Shown: positions 33,335-43,651, numbered from the stretch's first letter. The stretch is 64,000 bases of DNA from Novosphingobium sp. PC22D (GCF_002556635.1 NZ_MWMO01000001.1:496001-560000); one strand, 5' to 3'. A program made the numbers and translations. Notes: generated by a model not told the origin, from the letters alone.

Positions 33335-33590
33335 CGTGCGCGTCTCCGTCTGACCAGCGGAAGGTGATCCGCCACTGGTCGTTGATCCGCAGACTATATC
33401 GTGAAGGGGTAAAGCCTTTCAACTGCTCGAAACGATTGCCCGAAGGGATGCGCAGGTCGTTAAGTCGCAGCGTGCGATGGATTTGCCTGAGCTTGCGCCG
33501 CGCCGTTTTCTGGATGTCCGCCGGCAGCTTGCGGCTGCGCTGACCTGCGAAGATGCTCTCGGTTTCTGAGTCTGCGAACGAGCGGATCAT
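33303..33590 (-). CDS. higB: HigB/RelE-family mRNA-interferase toxin
   Basis: The 95-residue RelE-fold toxin has SFADSETESIFAGQRSRKLPADIQKTARRKLRQIH at the start, here read as motif, and the C-terminal RYSLRINDQWRITFRWSDGDAHDVRIEDYHKG region. The latter contains the basic and aromatic residues used for ribosome-dependent mRNA cleavage. Length is typical of HigB. It is the first gene of the pair. The 98 bp upstream contains a TATATA -10-like element and a 15-bp palindrome, likely the autoregulatory promoter. Confidence 0.9.
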   Translation of the reverse strand: MIRSFADSETESIFAGQRSRKLPADIQKTARRKLRQIHRTLRLNDLRIPSGNRFEQLKGFTPSRYSLRINDQWRITFRWSDGDAHDVRIEDYHKG

Positions 33591-33650
33591 GGCTGCCTCC
33601 TTGCCACGATCTCTACTGCTCAGACGCGACCGGTGTTACCGCCGTCAGCA

Positions 33651-33667
33651 AAAAGTGCAGCACTTTA
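33651..33667. promoter_or_regulatory. Probable HigA operator in the higBA promoter
   Basis: AAAGTGC-A-GCACTTT, a perfect 7-bp inverted repeat, overlaps a TATATA sequence (33666-33671, read on the minus strand) in the only gap before higB. XRE antitoxins bind such short palindromes at their own promoter. Assignment rests on position and symmetry. Confidence 0.55.
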
Positions 33668-33688
33668 TATAGTAAAGGCTCAACTGAC

Positions 33689-35875
<2,187 letters not shown>

Positions 35876-35984
35876 GGCGGAACATATGGGGCACGAGTGC
35901 CGCTTTCGCAACGCGTCTATTGGCAGGTGCCTGAGCGGGTGTTAGCGCGGCCTGCGCGGGGTCCCAGCGGAGGGAATGGCATTC

Positions 35985-36557
35985 ATGAAATACGGTTTCA
36001 CCCTGGCAGGCGCGGCGCTGGTAGCCTCGCTGCTCGCGGCCTGCGATTCCTCGCAGGCGCCGCAGGAAACGGGCCCGAAGACGATGGCCGAGGCGAAGGA
36101 AGAGGCGGGCAAGATCAATCGTCCGCGTCCCGGCCAGTACAAGCAGGTGATCGAGATCACCAAGTTCGAGCTGCCCAATCTGCCGAAGGAGGATTCGGAC
36201 AAGATGGCGGCCTCGCTCAAGACGACGCAGGAAACCGAGTTCTGTCTGACGCAGGAGCAGTCGGAAAAGGGCTTCAAGGACATGTTCGAGGACGTCGGCA
36301 AGGGGGGCGAGTGCCGCTATTCGCGCTTCGACGTCAGCGGCGGCAAGGTGGGTGCGCAGCTCGATTGCGCCAGCGTGACAGAGGGCACCGCGACTTTCGT
36401 CCTCGCCGGTACGGTCGGGCCGGAAGGCTCGGACGTCACGATCGATGCCGACATGAAAAACGCCCAGTCGCCGATGGGCACCGCGAAAATCGGAATGCAC
36501 ATGAAGACGACGCGTCTCGGCGATTGCCCGGCAAGCCCGGCTCCGGCCGCTCAGTGA
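35985..36557 (+). CDS. DUF3617 family lipoprotein, paralogue 1
   Basis: The 190-residue product has a lipoprotein signal ending LLAAC (about residue 20), then an acidic linker and a DUF3617 domain (RPGQYKQVIEITKFELPNLP, TEFCLTQEQSEKGF, CRYSRFDVSGGKVGAQLDC). The cysteines pair up in the way common to the family, which is found in periplasmic proteins of sphingomonads and related bacteria; function not known. ATG 35985 is chosen with GGAGGG ten bases upstream. The first of three tandem paralogues, separated by noncoding gaps rather than overlaps. Confidence 0.8.
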   Translation: MKYGFTLAGAALVASLLAACDSSQAPQETGPKTMAEAKEEAGKINRPRPGQYKQVIEITKFELPNLPKEDSDKMAASLKTTQETEFCLTQEQSEKGFKDMFEDVGKGGECRYSRFDVSGGKVGAQLDCASVTEGTATFVLAGTVGPEGSDVTIDADMKNAQSPMGTAKIGMHMKTTRLGDCPASPAPAAQ

Positions 36558-36639
36558 TACTCTCGGCGGGGGTGGACACCTGCGGCAAGGCCTGAAACAA
36601 CAAGGGCCAAGTCCAGATTAGCAGAGGGGAAGTCGTCTC

Positions 36640-37137
36640 GTGAAATTCGGTCGTATTACTGCGTCATGTGCAGTCATTGGTGCTCTTGTTGTCTTCTCTG
36701 GCGGATTTGCCGACCGGCTCGAGGCCGCCGGCAGCGGGATGATACCCGGCAAGTGGCGCAGTTCCACGAAGATCACCGATATCTCTATTCCCGGAATGCC
36801 GCCGCAAGTGGCGAACATGGTCAAGGGACGGATGGGGCAAAGCTATTCGGTCGATACCTGTATCACCCCCGAGCAGGCGAGCCGTCCGCCGTCCGAAGCG
36901 CTGGGCGCGCGCAAGGGCAGCGATTGCAAGTACGAGGACTTCTCGTTCTCGGGCGGCAAGATGCACGCGGTGATGGTCTGCAACGTCAAGGGGCAGGGTA
37001 CGATGCGCTCGATCGTCGACGGCACCGTTTCGGGCGGCGGCTACACGATGAACACCAACACCACGATCAACAACGGCAAGACCGGGACGATGCGGTTCAA
37101 GGGCACGGTGACCGGCCAGCGCATCGGCGACTGCTGA
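36640..37137 (+). CDS. DUF3617 family exported protein, paralogue 2
   Basis: The 165-residue product begins at a GTG with a cleavable signal peptide (VIGALVVFSGGFADRLEAAG) and no lipobox, unlike its two neighbours. The DUF3617 domain follows (MIPGKWRSSTKITDISIPGMPP, DTCITPEQASRPP, CKYEDFSFSGGKMHAVMVC, and a final RIGDC). The family's cysteine pattern is complete. It should be soluble in the periplasm. GAGGGGAAG precedes the GTG. Closest in sequence style to the third copy (TCLTPEEASRPKGDFF). Confidence 0.8.
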   Translation: MKFGRITASCAVIGALVVFSGGFADRLEAAGSGMIPGKWRSSTKITDISIPGMPPQVANMVKGRMGQSYSVDTCITPEQASRPPSEALGARKGSDCKYEDFSFSGGKMHAVMVCNVKGQGTMRSIVDGTVSGGGYTMNTNTTINNGKTGTMRFKGTVTGQRIGDC

Positions 37138-37145
37138 GACGCCTT

Positions 37146-37165
37146 CAGCCCGGGGCGAGGCGCAT
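37146..37165. repeat. Dispersed 20-bp intergenic repeat, copy 2
   Basis: Exact second copy of the 20-bp sequence at 19297-19316. It lies in the 102-bp gap between the second and third DUF3617 genes. No stem-loop with a T-run accompanies either copy, so a terminator role is not supported. Confidence 0.6.
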
Positions 37166-37239
37166 TGGCAGCGACCGGCCTCGCGGCTAGGTTGCCGCGC
37201 TTGAGCCGAACCATTCGAAGTCTTTGGGAGATCCGATCC

Positions 37240-37815
37240 ATGCGCCTCGCCGCTCGCGCCGCCATCACCGCCACGCTCGCAGCCGGAGCGTTCTCGCTCG
37301 GCGCCTGTTCGTCGTCAGAATCGGAAGGCGATACGGCCGGGGAGGCGGCTTCGACGGAGGAATCCGCCGAATCGGTCGCGGCCAAGATCGCGGCGGCCGA
37401 TATCACGCCCAGGCCCGGGCGCTGGGACGTGCAGATGCAGATGCGCAAGTTCGACATGCCCGGCATGCCCGACCAGATGAAGGGCATGATGCAGCAGCAG
37501 ATGGGCAAGATGCGCACCAGCTCCACCTGCCTCACGCCCGAGGAAGCGTCGCGGCCCAAGGGCGACTTCTTCCAGCCGGGCAGCGAGAACTGCAAGTACG
37601 AGCATTTCTCGATGGACGGCGGCAAGATCGATGCGGCGATGACCTGCCAGGAGCAGGGCGTAGCGCAGAACATGCGGATGCGCGGCACGTACTCCGAAGA
37701 GGCCTACGCCATCACCATCAATGCCGACGGCGAGGTCGAGGGCCAGCCGATGTCGATGGAAATGGCGATCAATTCGAAGCGCGTCGGCGATTGCACCGGC
37801 GACGAGGACGGATGA
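37240..37815 (+). CDS. DUF3617 family lipoprotein, paralogue 3
   Basis: The 191-residue product has a lipoprotein signal ending FSLGAC, a Ser/Glu-rich linker, then the DUF3617 domain with RPGRWDVQMQMRKFDMPGMPDQMKGMM, TCLTPEEASRPKGDFF, CKYEHFSMDGGKIDAAMTC and a final RVGDC. Repeated Met residues near residue 85 (MKGMMQQQMGKM) are unusual and could bind metal, though this is only a suggestion. The ATG at 37240 follows GGGAG. Its likely membrane anchoring is shared with paralogue 1. Confidence 0.8.
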   Translation: MRLAARAAITATLAAGAFSLGACSSSESEGDTAGEAASTEESAESVAAKIAAADITPRPGRWDVQMQMRKFDMPGMPDQMKGMMQQQMGKMRTSSTCLTPEEASRPKGDFFQPGSENCKYEHFSMDGGKIDAAMTCQEQGVAQNMRMRGTYSEEAYAITINADGEVEGQPMSMEMAINSKRVGDCTGDEDG

Positions 37816-37924
37816 CACTTTTCTGACGGAAACCGGTTCCTAAATGACAGTTCGAAGACTCCGTACTAGTCAGGAACCCAAGGGTCGGATCGCGCATTGC
37901 CGATCCGCAAGCAGTCGGAAGATC

Positions 37925-38713
37925 ATGTTCGAGACCATCGCCGCGGCCGCGCTGACGGCCGGGAGCAGCGCTATCGGGAATGCCGCCAGGCCCTGGAAGG
38001 TCCTAGCGCGCCGCGCTGCGCTCGCGCGCCAGCCGCAACCGGACGGCGTGCGCACGCCGCCGCTGCGCTACCTGCTCGCCGAACTGCGCTCGTGGCGGAG
38101 GCGCCATCCGGTCCACGCGCGCGAGGTCCGCACCGCGCGCCCGCAGCCGGTGATGATCATTCCCGGCTTCGGCGCGCATCCGCGGCGAATGCAGGCCATG
38201 GCCGATGCCCTCGAGGCGGCCGGCCACACTGTCCACCACTGGGGCCTCGGCTTCAACCTGGGGCCGACTCCGCAGAATTTCGCCTATCTGCTGCGCCGGG
38301 TCGGGGCGATCGCTCGCGCCGAGGGCGCGCCGGTCACGCTCGTCGGCTGGAGTCTGGGCGGCCTCTATGCGCGCGAGATCGCGCATCGCATGCCGGACAA
38401 GGTCGGCAAAGTGGTGACGCTGGGCTCGCCGTTCTCGGGCGATCCGCGCGCCAACAACGCGTGGCGCGTCTATCAGGCTGTGACCGGCCACGCGGTCGAC
38501 GCGCCGCCCGTCGAAAGCTTCGGCGCGGACAAGCCGCCGGTGCCGACGATCGCCTTGTGGAGCGCGCGCGACGGCGTGATCCATCCGCGCTCCGCCTGCG
38601 GCTGGCCGCACGAGCGCGACCGCGCGGTGGCGATGCGCTGCACCCACCTCGGCTTCGCCGGCGACCGCGGCGTGATCGACGAAGTCCTGCGCCAGTTGGA
38701 ACACGAAGACTGA
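37925..38713 (+). CDS. Alpha/beta-hydrolase fold protein (lipase/esterase-like)
   Basis: The 262-residue protein has an alpha/beta-hydrolase core: VMIIPGFGAHPRRM, the nucleophile elbow LVGWSLGGLYAREIA (Ser in GWSLG, about residue 145), an Asp candidate in WSARDGVIH and a late His in CTHLGFAGD. This resembles the PGAP1/lipase-like serine hydrolases. There is no signal peptide. The ATG at 37925 has GGAAG five bases upstream; an earlier ATG at 37844 in the same frame is less likely. Substrate unknown. Confidence 0.78.
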   Translation: MFETIAAAALTAGSSAIGNAARPWKVLARRAALARQPQPDGVRTPPLRYLLAELRSWRRRHPVHAREVRTARPQPVMIIPGFGAHPRRMQAMADALEAAGHTVHHWGLGFNLGPTPQNFAYLLRRVGAIARAEGAPVTLVGWSLGGLYAREIAHRMPDKVGKVVTLGSPFSGDPRANNAWRVYQAVTGHAVDAPPVESFGADKPPVPTIALWSARDGVIHPRSACGWPHERDRAVAMRCTHLGFAGDRGVIDEVLRQLEHED

Positions 38714-38790
38714 TCCACATCGAATGCGGGCTGGACACCGGGCCGCGATCCACGCCACGCTTGCCGCCAGGACAAAGCGGGAGGCGGATG

Positions 38791-39867
38791 ATGCGCGAGA
38801 TCTGGCGCGCGGGCGGATCGAACACCGGGGCCAGTCCGGCGCTTGCCCGATCGGTCGAGGCCGAGGGCTGGGACGGGCAGATGTTCATGGACTCGCAGTG
38901 CCTGAGCGCCGATCCCTATGCGCAGATGGGCGTATGGGCCGCCGCGACCGAGCGCATCAAGCTGTCGACCGGCGTCACCAATCCGCTGACGCGCAACCTC
39001 GCGGTCACCGCCGGTGCCGCCGCGACGATCCAGGCGATCTCGAACGGGCGTGCGGTACTCGGCATCGGCCGGGGTGATTCCGCGCTCGCCTATCTCGGCC
39101 ACGCGCCGGTCGGGCTGAAGCGCTTTCGCGAGGCGATCGCCCAGTTGCAGGTGCTGCTCTCGGGCGGCGAAGTGCGCTTCGAGGATTTCGGTTCCGCGGG
39201 CGATGCGCCGAAAGCCGAGACGCTGTCGCTCGGCGCGCGGCCGCAAGGCGTGCGGCTCAAGTGGCTGCCCGAAGGTCTGCCCAAGGTCCCGCTCGATGTC
39301 GCCGCTACGGGGCCGAAGGTGATCGCCATGTCCGCCTCCGTCGCAGAGCGCGTGACCTTCAGCGTCGGCGCCGAGCCCGAGCGCATGCGCTGGGCGCTCG
39401 ACTGCGCGCGGCGGGCCAGGGCGGAGGGCGGGCTCGGCGAGGAAGGAATCTCCTACGGCGCGCAAGTCGTCGTCGTGTGCCACCCCGATCCCGAGACGGC
39501 GATGGAGGTGGCGATGCACATGGCGCCGCCGCTCGCGCGCTTTCAGGTCATCGGCGGCAAGGCGGTCGGCCCCGAGGATGCCGCCAGCGCCAGCGATCTG
39601 GACAAGGTGCGCGAAGGCTACGACATGACAGAACACGGCAACGTGGCCTCGAAATCGCGCATCCGGGATGGCACGCTCTCGCCCGAGTTCGTCGCGCGCT
39701 TCGCCGTGGTCGGTTCGCCCGAGCACTGCACGGAACGGTTGCGCGGCCTTCTCGCGCTCGGCCTCGAACGGCTCGTCGTGGTCGGTCCGGGCTTCTATCC
39801 AGAGAGTTGGGGCGAGGCTGGGGGTCTCTTTGCGCGCGAAGTCCTTCCCGAACTGCGCGCGGCCTGA
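38791..39867 (+). CDS. Luciferase-like (LLM class) flavin-dependent oxidoreductase
   Basis: The 358-residue protein shows the LLM TIM-barrel pattern: EAEGWDGQMFMDSQCLSADPYAQMGVWAAATERIKLSTGVTNPLTRNLAVTAGAAATIQAIS at the start (cited as a block, residues 20-85), GRAVLGIGRGDSALAYLG, and FAVVGSPEHCTERLRGLLALGLERLVV near the end. Such enzymes use FMN or F420; which cofactor is unclear, although the form resembles F420-type LLM proteins. GGGAGG precedes two adjacent ATGs; 38791 gives the better spacing. No pathway neighbours. Confidence 0.8.
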   Translation: MREIWRAGGSNTGASPALARSVEAEGWDGQMFMDSQCLSADPYAQMGVWAAATERIKLSTGVTNPLTRNLAVTAGAAATIQAISNGRAVLGIGRGDSALAYLGHAPVGLKRFREAIAQLQVLLSGGEVRFEDFGSAGDAPKAETLSLGARPQGVRLKWLPEGLPKVPLDVAATGPKVIAMSASVAERVTFSVGAEPERMRWALDCARRARAEGGLGEEGISYGAQVVVVCHPDPETAMEVAMHMAPPLARFQVIGGKAVGPEDAASASDLDKVREGYDMTEHGNVASKSRIRDGTLSPEFVARFAVVGSPEHCTERLRGLLALGLERLVVVGPGFYPESWGEAGGLFAREVLPELRAA

Positions 39868-39890
39868 GGCGGAAGCGAGGGGAGGGCGCA

Positions 39891-40267
39891 ACGGTCGATC
39901 CGGTCTCTGCGTACCTTCAGGGCCTGTCCGGCGAGAGTCGGGCGATGGTCGATGCGCTCCGCGCTATCGTGGTCGCCGCGCACCCGGGCTGAGCGAATCG
40001 ATCAAGTGGAACGCGCCGAACTTCGCAATCGAGGGCGATGACCGGATCACCCTCGGCATCGAACGCAAGGGCGGTGTACGCCTCGTGCTCCATCGCGGCG
40101 CGAAGCCCAAGGATGGCACCGCCTTTCAGTTCGAGGACGGCGACGGCCTTGCGAAATGGCCCGCGCCCGATCGCGGTGCCGTCGTATTGCGCAGCACGGC
40201 AGAGATAGCCTCCAAGCGGGACGCTCTGTCCGAACTCTGCCGCCGCTGGATCGACGCGACCGCATAG
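39891..40267 (+). pseudogene. DUF1801 protein gene with lost start codon and frameshift
   Basis: Translation of 39891 gives VDPVSAYLQGLSGESRAMVDALRAIVVAAHPG, then a stop at 39990. The continuation SESIKWNAPNFAI, GIERKGGVRLVLHRGAK and DALSELCRRWIDATA is found one frame over, joining at CACCCGGGCTGAGC, where one added base restores a DUF1801-like (YdhG) protein. GGAGGG stands correctly before an ACG in the place of the expected ATG. Two lesions make this a pseudogene rather than one sequencing error. Two thirds of the 585-bp gap between flanking genes is this remnant; the rest (40268-40452) shows only the leader of the next gene. Confidence 0.7.
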
Positions 40268-40452
40268 CGCTGCGACGCTCGCCCCCAACGTCTCGCCGCG
40301 ACGAGCCGAGCCGCCCCGCCGCCAGATCGTGCGAAACGCGCGGATTTCGCCGCTTCGATGAACAGCCATCCCACGCCTCGTTCATTCTCGTTCAGCTAAC
40401 AGTCTGTCCTTGTGAACAATTTCACCGACGCAACGAGAAAAGGAGACGCGCC

Positions 40453-42231
40453 ATGGCCATCAAGGCACCCCGCGCCCTCGGCATCGCCAGCCTTGTCGCC
40501 CTGACCGCTTCGCTCGCCGCCTGCGGCCCCGACGATCGGGTCAACAGCCCCGATCACTATTCGATGCTCGACAACGGCTACGAGTGGCCGATGGACACCT
40601 TCGGCTTCGGTGACGCCGGCAACCCGGGCGGCGAAGCGCTGCCGCCGATGCCTTCGGCGCAACCGATGGTTTACGCCCCGGGGCGCGAGCCGGCTTCCTA
40701 CGCGAGCGGCTATGGCTACGCTCCGCGCTACTACGATGACTATTACGACGATTCCCGCGACTACTACGCGCCGCAGCCCTCGTCGTACTACGCGGACGAC
40801 GCCGGGACCGACACCTTCTCCTATCTGGCCCTCGCGGCGCTGCTCGGCGGCGTGCTCGCCGACAGCCCGCCCGATTATGCCTTCGATTACGGCGGCGTGC
40901 AGCCGTGGGCCTGGCGTACCGGCGATCGCTACGTGCGCTATGCCGAGCCGATCCGCTCGGGCTATCGCTATTACTACTACGAACCGGGCGCGGCGCGGCC
41001 CTTCCTCGTGCGCGATCCCTATTACAGCTATGGCTATCGCGGCAGCGACCTGGCGGTAATCTACGACCGCAACGGGCGCGTGCTCGATCGCGATCGCCTG
41101 CGCAACCAGCGGCGCGTCGCCACGCGCTACTACGATCGCGGCGTCGATCTCCACCGCGCCGCCCAGTCGCGCCGCCATCGCGGCGTCGCCGCTCCGCTGT
41201 GGACGCGCCAGCGCGGGGCGATCGTCAACGACCAGCGCAACTGGGAGCGCGCGCGCTCCAGCCGCGAGGGCTGGCGCAACTGGACCCGGGTGCACGAGCC
41301 GGCGGTCGAGACCCGCTGGGCGCAGGAGCAGGCCGCGCGCACATACGCGGCGCAGCGCTTCGACCAGTGGCGCTCGCGCGACTATCGCGGCACCGCGCCG
41401 CGCTTCTATCGCGAGGCCTCCAAGAGCAGTCGCGTGCGCAAGGCGGTGCTCGCGCGCCAGCAGGCGGCGCTGCGTCAGCAGCAGGTGCGCGCCGAGCGGC
41501 GGGCCGAAAGCGCTCGCGGCGTCCCGGCGGTAGTGCGCCGCGAGACCGATCGTCCCACCGCCCAATCCTCGCGGCCGCAGGACCGCAGGACCTTGCAACG
41601 CCGCGCGCAACAGCAGCGGCAGGTCCGGGAGGCGTCGCAGCGTCGCGCGCTGCATCGCACGCCGGTGCGTCAGGCCTCCCAGCGGCGCGAGCAGTTGCGG
41701 GCCGAGACCCGTTCGATATCTCAACGTCAGGCGCAGGCGCGCCACGTATCGCAGCGCCGGCCGCAGCAGCAGGCGCAGGTGCGTCAGGTGTCACAGCGCC
41801 GGGCGCAGCAGCATGAACAGGCGCGTCAGGTGTCGCAGCGTCGTGCGCAGCAGTCGGCACAGGCGCGCCAGGTGTCGCAGCGCCGGGCGCAGCAGCAGGC
41901 GCAAGCGCGTCAGGTGTCGCAGCGTCGTGCGCAGCAGTCGGCACAGGCGCGTCAGGCGTCGCAGCGCCGGGCGCAGCAGCAGGCGCAGGCGCGTCAGGCG
42001 TCGCAGCGTCGTGCGCAGCAGTCGGCACAGGCGCGCCAGGTGTCGCAGCGCCGGGCGCAGCAGCAGGCGCAGGCGCGTCAGGCGTCGCAGCGTCGGGCGC
42101 AACAGCAGACGCAGGCGCGTCAGGTGCCGCAGCGTCGTGAGCAGCGTCAGGCGCAGGCGCGGCAGTCGGCGCGACGGTCGGCAGACATGCGGCGCGGGAT
42201 CGATCGCCGGATCGCGACTCGCGACAACTAG
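40453..42231 (+). CDS. Lipoprotein with Tyr-rich N-domain and Arg/Gln 14-residue tandem repeats
   Basis: The 592-residue product has a lipoprotein signal (LVALTASLAAC), a Tyr/Asp-rich region (residues 80-120), a short hydrophobic stretch (FSYLALAALLGGVLAD) and a Tyr/Arg-rich region with RNGRVLDRDRLRNQRRVATRYYDRGVDLH. The C-terminal third has ten 14-residue repeats of the form QARQVSQRRAQQxA. The tail is very basic and probably forms a long helix or coiled coil. It might bind an acidic polymer such as LPS, DNA or exopolysaccharide, but this is inference. AGGAGACG precedes the ATG. Located at the edge of the accessory region. Confidence 0.75.
   Translation: MAIKAPRALGIASLVALTASLAACGPDDRVNSPDHYSMLDNGYEWPMDTFGFGDAGNPGGEALPPMPSAQPMVYAPGREPASYASGYGYAPRYYDDYYDDSRDYYAPQPSSYYADDAGTDTFSYLALAALLGGVLADSPPDYAFDYGGVQPWAWRTGDRYVRYAEPIRSGYRYYYYEPGAARPFLVRDPYYSYGYRGSDLAVIYDRNGRVLDRDRLRNQRRVATRYYDRGVDLHRAAQSRRHRGVAAPLWTRQRGAIVNDQRNWERARSSREGWRNWTRVHEPAVETRWAQEQAARTYAAQRFDQWRSRDYRGTAPRFYREASKSSRVRKAVLARQQAALRQQQVRAERRAESARGVPAVVRRETDRPTAQSSRPQDRRTLQRRAQQQRQVREASQRRALHRTPVRQASQRREQLRAETRSISQRQAQARHVSQRRPQQQAQVRQVSQRRAQQHEQARQVSQRRAQQSAQARQVSQRRAQQQAQARQVSQRRAQQSAQARQASQRRAQQQAQARQASQRRAQQSAQARQVSQRRAQQQAQARQASQRRAQQQTQARQVPQRREQRQAQARQSARRSADMRRGIDRRIATRDN
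41734..42153. repeat. Ten tandem 42-bp repeats (84-bp higher order)
   Basis: Units start at 41734 and every 42 bases to 42112. From about 41818 to 42070 the units alternate between a QQSA form with CAGTCGGCA and a QQQA form with CAGCAGGCG, giving an 84-bp super-repeat. The frame is kept in all units. Strain-to-strain copy-number variation is expected. Confidence 0.9.
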
Positions 42232-42242
42232 GCGCGCGCACC

Positions 42243-42834
42243 TAGGCGGCGTGGACAAATTCGAATGCCCGGTTCCGCCCCATTGCAGACGAAGAACAAC
42301 CGCGCATTATGCGATGATGATCGACCGACAGAAAAGAGATGAGGCCGCCGCTCTGATCGCACGCTTTGCCAGCGGTGAGATCAACAGCGACGACTTGGAA
42401 TCGGACTGGCCCACATCCAAAGAAGATCGGGCGTTAGCCGCTGTCGGTTCAATGCTATGGCTTCATTACGATGATCACAAACCGCGTCTTGCAGTGGGTA
42501 AAGATGCGGCAAGTCCAGACGAACTGACGCTTTTCGCTCGATACCAAGCCTATTTGCACTGTGATTTGCCATACGAATAGCCCGAAGACAACTTCATTCT
42601 TATTGAGGGCCTTGGCGCTTTAGTGCCGCTTTCACTGGGCTTGTTGAAGCCAGTTGACCGGATCATCAAGGCGCGGAACGCCAAGATGGACGCCGCCATG
42701 GAAGCACACGGTGATCTAAGTGTATGGCCGTTTACGAGCCGGTCGCAATGGGATGGTCAGCCCATCGCTCCGTATATCAGGTAACCACCCAAATCAGACA
42801 ATCAGGTCGGCACCGAATTTGTCCACGCCGCCTA
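42243..42834. mobile_element. 592-bp segment bounded by 21-bp perfect inverted repeats
   Basis: TAGGCGGCGTGGACAAATTCG at 42243-42263 recurs exactly in reverse at 42814-42834. Between them lie one gene broken by an amber codon and about 80 bp of other sequence with visibly lower GC than the flanks. The right repeat contains the stop codon of comM. This resembles a small non-autonomous transposable element, or paired remnants of one. No transposase is inside and no target duplication was seen, so the class is unknown. Confidence 0.5.
42314..42784 (+). pseudogene. Hypothetical protein gene interrupted by an in-frame amber codon
   Basis: From the ATG at 42314 the frame encodes 88 residues (ALIARFASGEINSDDLESDW, DELTLFARYQAYLHCDLPYE), stops at TAG 42578-42580, and then continues in the same frame for 67 codons (PEDNFILIEGLGALVPLSLG, DRIIKARNAKMDAAMEAHGD, WPFTSRSQWDGQPIAPYIR) to TAA 42782. 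The TAG sits where a Trp (TGG) would fit, PYE-W-PEDNF. The intact product would be 156 residues. It belongs to no family I can name. An annotation of only the first 88 residues would miss the break. Confidence 0.7.
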
Positions 42835-43623
42835 AGAGCGCGGAGGTTGCCTGCGGTAACTCAGCGCCTCGGCGACGTGGACGCGGCCCACGGTTTCACT
42901 CGCTGCGAGATCGGCGATTGTGCGCGCCACGCGCAGGATGCGGGTGTAGCCGCGCGCCGATAGCCGCATCGCCTCGGCGGCCTGCATCAGCAGCGTTCGC
43001 CCCGCCTCGTCGGGGGTGGCGTGGGCATCGAGCAGGTCGCCGTCAAGCTCCGCGTTCGAGCGACGGCCGGTGCCTTCGAGCCGCCGCGTCTGGATCGCCC
43101 GCGCCCCCGCGACGCGCGCGGCGACCTCGGCGCTGCCCTCGGCGGGCGGCGGCAGCGCGAGGTCGACGGCGCGGACCGGGTCGACTTCGACGTGGAGGTC
43201 GATCCGGTCGAGCAGCGGCCCGGAAACCTTGCTCTGATAGTCGGCGGCGCACTTCGGCGCGCGCGAGCAGCCGAGCGCGGGATCGCCCAGGTGTCCGCAA
43301 CGGCACGGGTTCATCGCCGCGACGAGCTGCACCCGCGCGGGGTAGGTGACGTGCGCGTTGGCGCGCGCGACGGTGACTTCGCCGGCCTCGAGCGGCTGGC
43401 GCAGCGAATCGAGCACCGCGCGCTGGAACTCGGGCAACTCGTCGAGGAACAGCACGCCGAGATGCGCCATCGAGACTTCGCCCGGCCTGACCCGCAGGCC
43501 GCCGCCGGTCAGGGCCGCGATCGAGGCCGAGTGATGCGGTGCGCGAAACGGCCGCGCGCGGCTGATCCGGCCTTCCTCGAGCGTGCCCGCGACCGAGGCG
43601 ACCATCGAGGTTTCGAGCGCTTC
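42832..43623 (-). pseudogene. comM: comM (YifB/Mg-chelatase-like AAA+ ATPase), 3' part of gene split by an IS1595-type element
   Basis: ComM is a DNA-branch-migrating helicase needed for natural transformation. This piece encodes its C-terminal half, about 260 residues: RPFRAPHHSASIAALTGGGL, Walker B LGVLFLDELPEF, LVAAMNPCRCGHLGD with zinc-type cysteines, and the C-terminal ATPase region. The first five residues of the open frame that starts at 43629 come partly from the element end. Walker A is in the other fragment (47594-48318), so no active ATPase can form. The stop codon falls within the inverted repeat at 42814-42834. Confidence 0.93.
43616..43623. repeat. Target-site duplication AGCGCTTC, left copy
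   Basis: The eight bases AGCGCTTC directly before the left terminal repeat are repeated directly after the right terminal repeat at 47594-47601. Eight-base duplications are characteristic of the IS1595 family. Deleting one copy plus the element joins the comM codons GCC GAA GCG CTC to GAA ACC TCG in frame. Confidence 0.93.
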
Positions 43624-43651
43624 CGGCATTATGTATCAAAGGCACCAACGC
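43624..43651 (+). repeat. Left terminal inverted repeat of the IS1595-type element
   Basis: CGGCATTATGTATCAAAGGC followed by ACCAACGC. It differs from the inverted right end at four of 28 positions. The first 12 bases, expected to be the transposase cleavage end, are identical in both. Confidence 0.9.

Noticed and set aside
41734..42153. Regular 42-bp repeats as a CRISPR array
   Set aside because: There are no spacers; units are contiguous, in frame and code for a protein repeat.
42832..43629. Two separate complete comM-like genes
   Set aside because: Each half lacks an essential ATPase motif and the 8-bp duplication plus terminal repeats show a single interrupted gene.
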